From: Streptomyces sp. DT2A-34
GTDB lineage: Bacteria > Actinomycetota > Actinomycetes > Streptomycetales > Streptomycetaceae
NCBI RefSeq assembly: GCF_030499515.1
Contig: NZ_JASTWJ010000001.1
Coordinates: 7,420,001-7,484,000 of the forward strand
DNA length: 64,000 bases
Direction of reading: 5' to 3'
Under the pieces are notes generated by a model. It searched no databases and had not been told where the DNA came from. It saw nothing but the letters and a program-made list of their open reading frames with translations. Positions 1 through 8,162 of the stretch are shown here, piece after piece. Numbering within the stretch: the first letter of the stretch is position 1; each line of letters starts with the position of its first letter. A program made the translations under genes and the position numbers.

Positions 1-1
1 C

Positions 2-2005
2 GACGTGCAGAAGATGCGCCGCCGGGTCGTGGAGAACATCCCCGTGGCCGAGCTGGACCGCCAGCTCAAGCTCGGTCCGGGAGGCCTGCGCGACGTCGAG
101 TTCGCCGTACAGCTGCTGCAGCTGGTGCACGGCCGCGACGACGCCTCCCTGCGCAGCGGCACCACCCTGGACGCCCTCAGCGCGCTCGCCGCCGGCGGCT
201 ACGTCGGCCGCGCCGACGCCGCGCAGCTCGACGCCGCCTACCGCTTCCTGCGCTCCATGGAGCACCGCATCCAGCTCTACCGGCTGCGCCGGACGCACCT
301 GGTGCCCGAGGACGAGGCCGACCTGCGCCGCATCGGCCGCTCCCTCGGCCTGCGCACCGACCCGGTCGCCGAGCTGAACCGCGAATGGAAACGGCACGCG
401 AGCGCCGTACGGCGGCTGCACGAGAAGCTCTTCTACCGTCCGCTGCTCGACGCGGTCGCCCAACTCGCCCCGGGTGAGGCGCGGTTGAGTGCCGAGGCGG
501 CGCGGGAACGGATGATCGCGCTCGGATACGCCGACCCCGCCTCCGCCATGCGCCACCTGGAGGCGCTGGCCTCCGGCGTCACCCGCAAGGCGGCGATCCA
601 ACGCACCCTGCTGCCGGTCCTGCTGGGCTGGTTCGCGGACTCGGCGGACCCGGACGCGGGGCTGCTGAACTTCCGCAAGGTGTCGGACGCGCTCGGCAAG
701 ACCCCTTGGTATCTGCGGCTGTTGCGGGACGAGGGCGCCGCCGCCGAGAACCTCGCCCGCGTCCTGTCGGCGGGCCGCCTCGCCCCCGACCTGCTGATGC
801 GGGCACCCGAGGCGGTGGCGCTGCTCGGGGACGGCGACGGCGGCACCGGTCATCTGGAGCCGCGCTCACGCAGCCACCTGGAGCAGGAGATCCTCGCCGC
901 GGTCGGCCGCGCGGACGGCGCCGTACAGGGGGTCACGGCGGCACGCGGCGTGCGGCGCCGCGAGCTGTTCCGTACGGCCGCCGCCGACATCGTCGACTCC
1001 TACGGCACCGAGACGAAGCCCGCCGAGGCCGACCAGGGCGCCCTCGTCGACCGCGTCGGCGCCGCGGTGTCGGACCTGACGGCGGCGACGCTCGCGGGCA
1101 CGCTCCGGGCCGTCGTCAGGGAGGGCTGGGGCGACACCCTGCCCACCCGTTTCGCGATCATCGGCATGGGCCGCTTCGGCGGGCACGAACTGGGCTACGG
1201 CAGTGACGCGGACGTTCTGTTCGTGCATGAGCCGCGGGACGGCGTGGAGGAGCAGGAGGCCGCGCAGGCCGCGAACCGGGTGGTCGCGGAGATGCGCCGG
1301 CTGCTGCAGATCCCGAGCTCGGATCCGCCTCTGCTGATCGACGCCGACCTGCGGCCGGAGGGCAAGTCGGGTCCGCTGGTGCGCACGCTGAACTCGTACG
1401 AGGCGTACTACCGCCGCTGGTCCCTGGTCTGGGAGTCGCAGGCGCTGCTGCGGGCCGAGGCGGTGGCCGGGGACGAGGATCTGGGGCGCCGTTTCATCGA
1501 CCTGATCGATCCCCTGCGCTACCCCGCGGAGGGGCTCGGCGAGGACGCCGTGCGCGAGATCCGGCGGCTGAAGGCCCGCATGGAGTCCGAGCGCATGCCG
1601 CGCGGCGCCGACCCCAAGCTGCACACCAAACTCGGTCCCGGCGGGCTCTCCGACGTCGAGTGGACCGTTCAGCTCTTCCAGCTCCAGCACGGCTGGGCCG
1701 AGCCGGGATTGCGTACGACGCGGACGCGGGAAGCGCTCGCCGCCGCGTGTGCGGCCGGGCTCATCCCGGCGGAGGAGGCGGCGATCCTCGACGAGGCGTG
1801 GGTGCTGGCGACGCGGGTGCGCAATGCCGTGATGCTCGTGCGGGGGCGGGCCGGGGACACGTTTCCGTCGGATCCGCGTGAGCTGGCGGCCGTGGGGCGC
1901 TACCTGGGGTGGGAGCCCGGTCACGTGGGGGACATGCTCGATGCGTATCGGCGTACTGCGCGTCGGGCGCGGGGCGTTGTGGAGGAGCTGTTCTACGGGG
2001 CGTGA
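2..2005 (+). CDS. glnE: GlnE, glutamine synthetase adenylyltransferase/adenylyl-removing enzyme (5' end outside window)
   Basis: The open frame enters from the window edge and encodes the last roughly 667 residues of a family about 1000 residues long, so the first third is missing. Visible are the end of the first half (LGPGGLRDVEFAVQLLQ near residue 20), the complete C-terminal nucleotidyltransferase domain (GSDADVLF near residue 400, with the metal-binding aspartates), and the second copy of the family signature (LGPGGLSDVEWTVQLFQ near residue 545). GlnE adds or removes AMP on a tyrosine of the GlnA-type glutamine synthetase in response to nitrogen status. Its target glnA lies at 42008-43417 in the same window. 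The gene stops directly before a dispersed repeat. Confidence 0.95.
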   Translation, partial: DVQKMRRRVVENIPVAELDRQLKLGPGGLRDVEFAVQLLQLVHGRDDASLRSGTTLDALSALAAGGYVGRADAAQLDAAYRFLRSMEHRIQLYRLRRTHLVPEDEADLRRIGRSLGLRTDPVAELNREWKRHASAVRRLHEKLFYRPLLDAVAQLAPGEARLSAEAARERMIALGYADPASAMRHLEALASGVTRKAAIQRTLLPVLLGWFADSADPDAGLLNFRKVSDALGKTPWYLRLLRDEGAAAENLARVLSAGRLAPDLLMRAPEAVALLGDGDGGTGHLEPRSRSHLEQEILAAVGRADGAVQGVTAARGVRRRELFRTAAADIVDSYGTETKPAEADQGALVDRVGAAVSDLTAATLAGTLRAVVREGWGDTLPTRFAIIGMGRFGGHELGYGSDADVLFVHEPRDGVEEQEAAQAANRVVAEMRRLLQIPSSDPPLLIDADLRPEGKSGPLVRTLNSYEAYYRRWSLVWESQALLRAEAVAGDEDLGRRFIDLIDPLRYPAEGLGEDAVREIRRLKARMESERMPRGADPKLHTKLGPGGLSDVEWTVQLFQLQHGWAEPGLRTTRTREALAAACAAGLIPAEEAAILDEAWVLATRVRNAVMLVRGRAGDTFPSDPRELAAVGRYLGWEPGHVGDMLDAYRRTARRARGVVEELFYGA

Positions 2006-2008
2006 TGC

Positions 2009-2217
2009 CTCCGGCGGTGGGGCCGGGGTGCCTGCGGCGGCCTGTTGCTGTCCGGTGGGGGTGCGCGTAGCGCCTAACGGTGGGTTGTGGGTCGGGGCCG
2101 TGCCGGGGGGTGTCCGTCCTCGGTCGGGCGGTTGGGGTTGGGGAGAAGGTGCTGTGTCTTGACGCCCGACTCCGCGGGCGGACACGCCCCGGCACGTCCC
2201 CTTGCCGCCGTACGCGG
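2009..2217 (-). repeat. Dispersed repeat, copy 1 (about 210 bp)
   Basis: On the minus strand this stretch is closely similar, with a few small indels, to 35138-35354. Shared blocks include CGTACGGCGGCAAGGGGACG, GAGTCGGGCGTCAAGA, ACCGCCCGACCGAGGACGG and ACGGCCCCGACCCACAACCC. It begins just after the glnE stop and provides the last roughly 45 codons of the PAP2 gene. The element family is not identified. Confidence 0.8.
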
Positions 2218-3039
2218 CTGCGGCACCAGTTTCGGCAGTGCGTGGGGGAGCGCTCCGTACCACAGGCGTGCCACCGTGTAGCCGAACGTCAGGCAGAGGA
2301 TGCCGCCCACCGCGTCCAGCCAGAAGTGGTTGGCCGTCGCGACGATCACCAGGAGTGTCGCTGTGGGGTAGAGCAGGCCCAGGACGCGGACCCAGGGGAT
2401 CCTCGCCAGGGCGAAGATCGTCAGGCCGGACCAGACGGACCAGCCGATGTGCATCGACGGCATCGCGGCGTACTGGTTCGACATGTTCTTCAGGTCGCCC
2501 GAGGCCATCGAACCCCAGGTGTCGTGGACCAGTACCGTGTCGATGAAGGCGGTCTTGGTCATCAGCCGTGGGGGAGCGAGCGGGTACAGGTAGTAACCGA
2601 TCAGGGCCACGCCGGTGGTGGCGAACAGGACCAGGCGGGTCGCCGCGTAGCGGCCGGGGTGGCTGCGGTACAGCCAGACCAGGACGGCCAGGGTGACGAT
2701 GAAATGCAGCGTCGCGTAGTAGTAGTTCATGCCGACGACGAGCCAAGTCACCGAGTTCACGGTGTGGTTGATCGACTCCTCGACGGCGATGCCGAGGTGG
2801 TGCTCCAGCTTCCAGAGCCAGTCGGCGTTGCGCAGTGCCTCGGCCCGCTGTTCGGGTACCGCGTTGCGGATCAGTGAGTAGGACCAGTAACTCACCGCGA
2901 TCAGGAGGATCTCGAACCAGAGGCGGGGGCGGCGGGGAGTGCGCAGGCGGCGCAGGGGGCCCCGCCCCGTCTCGTCCGCGACGGGGGGCGGAACGGCCGC
3001 TTCCCGGCCTTCCAGTGTCGTCACGGTGGTGTCACCCAT
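2074..3039 (-). CDS. PAP2-superfamily membrane protein, inositolphosphotransferase-like
   Basis: 321 residues. After a basic cytoplasmic N-terminus there are about six hydrophobic segments (first near residues 42-60). The PAP2 signature histidines are visible in PSMHIGWSVW (near residue 195) and ANHFWLDAVGG (near residue 238), and YPLAPPRLM precedes them as in the Aur1/Ipt1-like branch. It probably acts on lipid phosphates or transfers phospho-head-groups at the membrane; the substrate cannot be read from sequence. From about residue 277 the sequence becomes low-complexity Pro/Arg and coincides with the dispersed repeat, so the native C-terminus was probably replaced by repeat-encoded residues. 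Confidence 0.85.
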   Translation of the reverse strand: MGDTTVTTLEGREAAVPPPVADETGRGPLRRLRTPRRPRLWFEILLIAVSYWSYSLIRNAVPEQRAEALRNADWLWKLEHHLGIAVEESINHTVNSVTWLVVGMNYYYATLHFIVTLAVLVWLYRSHPGRYAATRLVLFATTGVALIGYYLYPLAPPRLMTKTAFIDTVLVHDTWGSMASGDLKNMSNQYAAMPSMHIGWSVWSGLTIFALARIPWVRVLGLLYPTATLLVIVATANHFWLDAVGGILCLTFGYTVARLWYGALPHALPKLVPQPRTAARGRAGACPPAESGVKTQHLLPNPNRPTEDGHPPARPRPTTHR

Positions 3040-3181
3040 AGGCGCAGAGTCTGCCAGAAAAGACTTCCCCGACCGATCATCCTCCGGTTGGGTTCAGGGC
3101 GCACGTTCTACGGCGGGCGGACGGCGCCGGTCTCCTGCCGACACAGTACCGGATGCCGGGATTGTCCGCTTTGCGGACGAC

Positions 3182-4308
3182 TTAGTGATGGTTTCTGTTC
3201 CCCGGTGCCGAAGCTGTCGAACCGCGCACCACCAGCTCCGGCATGAACACGAACTCGCTGTGAGGGGCCGGCGTCCCGCCGATCTCTTCGAGGAGCGCGC
3301 GTACCGCGGCCTGGCCCATCGCCGGGACCGGCTTGCGGACCGTGGTCAGGGGCGGGTCGGTGAAGGCGATCAGGGGGAGTCGTCGAAGCCGACGACCGAG
3401 ATGTCCCTCGGGACCTCCAGGCCGCGCTGCCGGGCCGCCCGTATCGCGCCCAGCGCCATCATGTCGCTGGCGCAGACGACCGCGGTGCAGTCGCGGTCGA
3501 TGAGTGCCGTGGCGGCGGCCTGGCCGCCCTCCAGGGTGTACAGGGAGTGCTGGATCAGCTCGGTCTCTATGACGTGCGCCGGCAGGTTGAGCTGCTCCTG
3601 CATCGTGCGGACGAAGCCCTCGATCTTGCGCTGGACCGGGACGAAGCGCTTGGGGCCCAGCGCGAGGCCGATGCGGGTGTGGCCCAGGGAGGCGAGGTGC
3701 GTGACCGACAGGGTCATCGCGGCGCGGTCGTCGGGGGAGATGAAAGGTGCCTGCACCTTGGGGGAGAAGCCGTCGACCAGGACGAAGGGGACGCCCTGGG
3801 CGCGCAGGCGCTCGTAGCGCTGCATGTCGGCGGTGGTGTCCGCGTGCAGGCCCGAGACGTAGATGATGCCGGCCACTCCGCGGTCGACGAGCATCTCCGT
3901 CAGCTCGTCCTCGGTCGAGCCGCCCGGGGTCTGGGTGGCCAGCACCGGGGTGTAGCCCTGCCTGGTCAGTGCCTGGCCGATGACCTGGGCCAGCGCCGGG
4001 AATATCGGGTTCTCCAGCTCCGGGGTGATCAGACCCACCAGGCCCTCGCTGCGTTGCCGCAACCGCACCGGGCGCTCGTAGCCGAGCACGTCGAGTGCGG
4101 CCAGGACGGACTGGCGGGTGGTGGCGGCGACGCCAGGCTTGCCGTTGAGGACGCGGCTGACGGTCGCTTCGCTCACCCCCGCCTGAGCAGCGATGTCGGC
4201 AAGCCGTGTGGTCACGCCACTGGACTGTACCGGCCGCATGTCGCCTTGCACACCAATCGGACGCCGGGGGCGACCTGTTGGCCGGCCCGGTCCGGGTTGC
4301 TGCGTCAT
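3182..4308 (-). pseudogene. malR: MalR, LacI-family repressor of maltose operon, with a single-base frameshift
   Basis: LacI/GalR repressor with the HTH TTRLADIAAQAGVSEATVSR near residue 35 and a periplasmic-binding-like sensor domain. It lies divergent to malEFG, as known for streptomycete MalR, which represses maltose and maltodextrin genes. The frame stops with TGA at 3370-3372 after VVGFDDSP. The missing C-terminus (LIAFTDPPLTTVRKPVP through to 3182) continues in another frame. A plus-strand run of five G (3373-3377) would need six to restore the frame, so one base is lost. With the frame repaired the protein would be about 375 residues. The ATG at 4308 has GAGGGAG upstream; an internal ATG at 4239 is the alternative start. 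The defect is either a real loss of the last ~60 residues or a homopolymer sequencing error. Confidence 0.9.
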
Positions 4309-4337
4309 TGCGCTCCCTCGTGAAAGTGATGGCAAGA

Positions 4338-4480
4338 GCTTGCAGAGTCTTGCACAAGTGGGTCCCGTGGCGCTCCACCCGTGTAAAGAAGCGTCTCATG
4401 GCGGTCGCCGACTGGTCACGTGCGGATAACTTCGGAGACCTCTTGCACTTTTTTGCTGCAAGGTCTTTCGTAAGTCTTTC
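4338..4480. promoter_or_regulatory. Candidate MalR operators between malR and malE
   Basis: The divergent malR-malE spacer carries repeated CTTGCA units at 4339-4344, 4349-4354 and 4442-4447. These are followed by TTTGCTGCAAGGTCTTTCG (4452-4470) and a further CTTTC at 4476-4480. The TTGCTG(C/T)AA...CTTTCG core recurs before the amylase and pullulanase genes. Known streptomycete mal and amylase promoters contain such direct repeats. Assignment to MalR is inferred from position and repetition. Confidence 0.6.
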
Positions 4481-4512
4481 AGCGCTGTTACGTTCACGTC
4501 GCCCGGCGGCCT

Positions 4513-4544
4513 CCCCCCGCTCTCGACTTCGCTCGAGCGGGGGG
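4513..4544. repeat. GC-rich palindrome in the malE leader
   Basis: CCCCCCGCTC at 4513-4522 pairs with GAGCGGGGGG at 4535-4544 around a CGACTTCGCTC-type loop. This resembles short palindromic repeats commonly seen between Streptomyces genes. It sits between the putative operators and the malE start, so it would be part of the 5' untranslated leader if transcription starts near 4490. Confidence 0.6.
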
Positions 4545-4633
4545 ACCCCCATCGGCGCAGTCGGCAGAAGGCAGGGACAGGCAGACGGGGCCGTCCTTGT
4601 CACCACACGGGCTTTCACCCTCAAGGAGATCTC

Positions 4634-5902
4634 ATGCGGCGTGGCATAGCGGCCACCGCGCTGGTGGCGTCCCTCGCCCTCGCGGCGACGGCCTGCGGCG
4701 GAAGTGACAGCGGCGACAGCGCCGACGGGCCGGTCACCATCACCTGGTGGGACACCTCCAACGCCACCAACGAGGCGCCGACGTACCAGGCCCTGGTCAA
4801 GGAGTTCGAGGCCGCCAACAAGGACATCAAGGTCAAGTACGTCAACGTCCCCTTCGACCAGGCGCAGAACAAGTTCGACACCGCCGCCGGGTCCAAGGGC
4901 GCCCCGGACATCCTGCGCTCCGAGGTCGGCTGGACCCCGGCCTTCGCCAAGAAGGGCTTCTTCCTGCCGCTGGACGGCACCGAGGCCCTCACCGACCAGG
5001 CCGAGTTCCAGCCCAACCTCATCGAGCAGGCCAAGTACGAGGGCAAGACGTACGGCGTTCCGTTCACCACGGACACCCTCGCCTTCGTCTACAACAAGGA
5101 CCTGTTCAAGAAGGCCGGCGTCGAGGCCCCCAAGACCTGGGACGACCTGAAGAAGGCCGCCGCCACGATCAAGGACAAGACCGGCGTCGACGGCTACTGG
5201 GGCTCCACCCAGGGCTACTACGCCCAGACCTTCCTCTACGGCGAGGGCACCGACACCGTCGACGTCGACGCCAAGAAGATCACCGTCGCCTCGGCCGCGG
5301 CCAAGAAGGGCTACGGCACCTGGCTGAGCCTCTTCGACGGCAAGGGCCTGCACAAGGCCGACACCACCGCCGACGCCTACGCCCACATCCAGGAGGCGTT
5401 CGTCAACGGCAAGGTCGCCGCGATCCTGCAGGGCCCGTGGGAGATCACCAACTTCTACAAGGGCTCCGCGTTCAAGGACAAGGACAACCTCGGCATCGCC
5501 ACCGTCCCGGCCGGCTCCACCGGCAAGGCCGGCGCCCCGACCGGCGGCCACAACCTCTCCGTGTACGCCGGCTCCGACGAGGCGCACCAGAAGGCCGCGC
5601 TGAAGTTCGTGAACTTCATGACCTCGGCGAAGGCCCAGGAGACCATCGCCCTGAAGAACAACACGCTGCCGACCCGCGACGACGCCTACACCGCCGAGGT
5701 CAAGGCCGACCCGGGCATCGCCGGCTACCAGACCGTCCTCTCCGCCGCCCAGCCGCGCCCGGCCCTGCCCGAGTACAGCTCCCTGTGGGGCCCGATGGAC
5801 ACGGAGCTGCTGAAGGTCGCCGGTGGCAAGGAGTCCCTGGACGAGGGCCTGAGCAACGCCGAAGCCTCGATCGCCAAGCTGGTCCCGGACTTCAGCAAGT
5901 GA
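4634..5902 (+). CDS. malE: MalE, maltose/maltodextrin-binding lipoprotein
   Basis: 422 residues. The ATG at 4634 follows AAGGAG at 4623-4628. A short lipoprotein signal ends at ATAC, with Cys21 as the likely lipidated residue. The rest is an extracellular solute-binding protein family 1 fold (TITWWDTSNATNEAPTYQ at the start of the mature part). It captures maltodextrins outside the cell and delivers them to MalF and MalG, encoded just downstream. The ATPase is not in this window; in streptomycetes the shared MsiK usually energises such transporters. A hairpin follows the gene. Confidence 0.95.
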   Translation: MRRGIAATALVASLALAATACGGSDSGDSADGPVTITWWDTSNATNEAPTYQALVKEFEAANKDIKVKYVNVPFDQAQNKFDTAAGSKGAPDILRSEVGWTPAFAKKGFFLPLDGTEALTDQAEFQPNLIEQAKYEGKTYGVPFTTDTLAFVYNKDLFKKAGVEAPKTWDDLKKAAATIKDKTGVDGYWGSTQGYYAQTFLYGEGTDTVDVDAKKITVASAAAKKGYGTWLSLFDGKGLHKADTTADAYAHIQEAFVNGKVAAILQGPWEITNFYKGSAFKDKDNLGIATVPAGSTGKAGAPTGGHNLSVYAGSDEAHQKAALKFVNFMTSAKAQETIALKNNTLPTRDDAYTAEVKADPGIAGYQTVLSAAQPRPALPEYSSLWGPMDTELLKVAGGKESLDEGLSNAEASIAKLVPDFSK

Positions 5903-5912
5903 GCCCCCGTGG

Positions 5913-5951
5913 CCGCCGGATCGCCCCGGAGACGGGGGAGCGATCCGGCGG
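5913..5951 (+). terminator. Hairpin between malE and malF
   Basis: CCGCCGGATCGC (5913-5924) is complementary to GCGATCCGGCGG (5940-5951), a perfect 12-bp stem extended by a CCC/GGG region. It lies in a 108-bp gap inside an operon. It could therefore stabilise the malE message or attenuate readthrough, giving more binding protein than permease, as is common in such operons. Confidence 0.7.
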
Positions 5952-6010
5952 TCACCGGCCTGTGCGCCGTACACCCTTGATCTGCCGATCTTCGAGAAGG
6001 TTGTCGAACC

Positions 6011-7015
6011 ATGACAGTCGCCATCGACCGCGCGACCGGGAAAACCCGAGGTGACCGCGGGCCACGCCGCGGGCTCGGCCAGCGCCTGAAGCACGGCTAC
6101 CAGAAGCACTGGTACGCCTACGCGATGATCGCCCCGGTGGTGATCGTCATCGGCGTCCTCGTGCTCTACCCCCTGGTGTACGGCTTCTACCTGACCCTCA
6201 CCGACGCCACCAGCCTCAACACGGCCCGCACGATCGGCGTCAACGAGATCGAGGCCACCTACAAGTTCATCGGCCTCGACAACTACGCCGACATCCTGTG
6301 GGGCGAGACGGCCTACGACCGCTTCTGGTCGCACTTCCTCTGGACGATCTTCTGGACGGCGGCCTGCGTCACCCTCCACTACACCATCGGCCTCGGCCTC
6401 GCCCTGCTGCTCAACCAGAAGCTGCGCGGCCGCACCCTGTACCGGCTGATCCTGATCCTGCCGTGGGCCGTGCCGACCTTCGTCACCGTCTTCGGCTGGC
6501 GGTTCATGCTCGCCGACGGCGGCGTCATCAACTCGTTCCTGGAGACCCTCCACCTGCCGACGCCGCTGTGGCTGGAGGACACCTTCTGGCAGCGGTTCGC
6601 CGCGATCATGGTGAACACCTGGTGCGGTGTGCCGTTCATGATGCTCTCGCTGCTCGGCGGGCTGCAGTCCATCGACTCCTCGCTGTACGAGGCCGCGGAG
6701 ATGGACGGGGCCAGCAGGTGGCAGCAGTTCCGGTACGTCACCCTGCCGGGGCTGCGGTCCGTCAGCTCCACCGTCGTACTCCTCGGCATCATCTGGACCT
6801 TCAACCAGTTCGCCATCATCTTCCTGCTGTTCGGCGACACCGCCCCGGACGCGCAGATCCTCGTCACCTGGGCCTACTACCTCGGCTTCGGACAGCAGCC
6901 GCGCGACTTCGCGCAGTCGGCCGCCTACGGCATCCTGCTGCTGGCCGTCCTGATCGTCTTCACCTCCTTCTACCGCCGCTGGCTGAACCGCAATGACCCG
7001 CAGCTCGCGATCTGA
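6011..7015 (+). CDS. malF: MalF, maltodextrin ABC transporter permease
   Basis: 334 residues with about six membrane segments, the first near residues 38-58. The cytoplasmic EAA loop that docks the ATPase is readable as YEAAEMDGASRWQQFRYVTL near residues 229-248. It forms the inner-membrane channel with MalG. The gene lies 108 bp after malE and 13 bp before malG on the same strand, so the three form one operon. Confidence 0.95.
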   Translation: MTVAIDRATGKTRGDRGPRRGLGQRLKHGYQKHWYAYAMIAPVVIVIGVLVLYPLVYGFYLTLTDATSLNTARTIGVNEIEATYKFIGLDNYADILWGETAYDRFWSHFLWTIFWTAACVTLHYTIGLGLALLLNQKLRGRTLYRLILILPWAVPTFVTVFGWRFMLADGGVINSFLETLHLPTPLWLEDTFWQRFAAIMVNTWCGVPFMMLSLLGGLQSIDSSLYEAAEMDGASRWQQFRYVTLPGLRSVSSTVVLLGIIWTFNQFAIIFLLFGDTAPDAQILVTWAYYLGFGQQPRDFAQSAAYGILLLAVLIVFTSFYRRWLNRNDPQLAI

Positions 7016-7028
7016 GGCAGGAGTCCCC

Positions 7029-7934
7029 ATGAGCACCACGACCGTCAAGACCACTGCTCCGGCGGACCAGGCCTCGCGCAAGGGCGCCCCGCGCGGGACC
7101 CGCCGCGGCGAGAACAGCGTCGGTACGTCCGTCGTCTCCCACGGCATCCTCATCGTGGCGAGCCTGATCGCGCTCTTCCCCGTGGCCTGGCTGGTCTTCC
7201 TGTCCCTCGGCCCGGACACGGACGACTACCTCCACCCCGGCGGCATCTGGAAGAAGATGACGCTGGACAACTACACGTTCGTCCTTCAGGAGACGAAGTT
7301 CTTCGACTGGCTGACGAGCACCCTGATCGTCACGCTGGGCACCACGCTCATCGGCGTCGTCATCTCCGCCACCACCGGCTACGCGGTCTCGCGGATGCGC
7401 TTTCCGGGCTACAAGAAGTTCATGTGGGTGCTGCTGGTGACCCAGATGTTCCCGGTGGCCGTCCTCATGGTGCCGATGTACCAGATCCTGTCCGAGCTGC
7501 AGCTCGTCGACAACTACCTTGGTCTCATCCTCGTCTACTGCACGACCACCGTGCCGTACTGTGCCTGGCTGATGAAGGGGTACTTCGACACGATCCCGTT
7601 CGAGATCGACGAGGCGGGACGCGTCGACGGGCTGACCCCCTTCGGCACGTTCGGGCGACTGATCCTGCCGCTCGCCAAGCCGGGCCTGGCGGTCGCCGCG
7701 TTCTACAGCTTCCTCACGGCCTTCGGTGAGGTCGCGTTCGCGTCGACGTTCATGCTGTCCGACACGAAGTACACCTTCGCGGTCGGTCTGCAGACCTTCG
7801 TCAGCGAGCACGACGCGCAGCGCAACCTCATGGCCGCGACGGCGGTGCTGATCGCCATACCTGTCGCCGCGTTCTTCTACTTCGTGCAGAAGAACCTGGT
7901 GACCGGCCTGACCGCGGGCGGCACAAAGGGCTGA
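7029..7934 (+). CDS. malG: MalG, maltodextrin ABC transporter permease
   Basis: 301 residues. The ATG at 7029 is preceded by GGCAGGAG, which favours it over an in-frame upstream ATG at 6993 lying inside malF. There are six predicted membrane spans. The EAA-type loop reads EIDEAGRVDGLTPFGTF, followed by a conserved LPLAKPGLAV. It pairs with MalF as the second channel subunit and is the last gene of the malEFG operon before a hairpin. Confidence 0.95.
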   Translation: MSTTTVKTTAPADQASRKGAPRGTRRGENSVGTSVVSHGILIVASLIALFPVAWLVFLSLGPDTDDYLHPGGIWKKMTLDNYTFVLQETKFFDWLTSTLIVTLGTTLIGVVISATTGYAVSRMRFPGYKKFMWVLLVTQMFPVAVLMVPMYQILSELQLVDNYLGLILVYCTTTVPYCAWLMKGYFDTIPFEIDEAGRVDGLTPFGTFGRLILPLAKPGLAVAAFYSFLTAFGEVAFASTFMLSDTKYTFAVGLQTFVSEHDAQRNLMAATAVLIAIPVAAFFYFVQKNLVTGLTAGGTKG

Positions 7935-7956
7935 CGGCCCTCATGAGAAACAGACT

Positions 7957-7978
7957 CCCGCGCGCCTTGTCGCGCGGG
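7957..7978 (+). terminator. Hairpin after malG
   Basis: CCCGCGCG (7957-7964) and CGCGCGGG (7971-7978) form an 8-bp stem with a 6-nt loop, 22 bp after the malG stop. No U tract follows, which is usual in streptomycetes. A further GC-rich palindrome with AGAGGGGGGGACCCC lies at about 7998-8016. Confidence 0.6.
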
Positions 7979-8065
7979 TGGCGGCCGCAGTGCCCTCCCC
8001 CAGAGGGGGGGACCCCAGACCCGCTGTCACCGCGGCCGCCTCACTCCGCCCGCCGGCGATCCCGA

Positions 8066-8096
8066 GCTTTCTGCAACCCACTGAAAACCTGCAAGC
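8066..8096 (+). promoter_or_regulatory. Candidate MalR-type operator upstream of aglA
   Basis: GCTTTCTGCAAC followed by CTGCAAGC, about 15 bp apart, uses the same CTTTC and TGCAAG elements seen before malE and the amylase genes. The assignment is inferred from motif similarity and from the function of the gene. Confidence 0.4.
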
Positions 8097-8162
8097 GCCA
8101 CAATCCTGTGGATGCCGACGACACACCCCATGACCTCAACTCCGTTACGCATCAAGGACGCC

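Noticed and set aside
3182..7219. A continuous minus-strand frame of 1345 codons opposite malEF
   Set aside because: Only its last part is real (the displaced C-terminus of malR). The rest lies antisense to clearly homologous malE and malF and has shadow-like Val/Gly/Asp composition.
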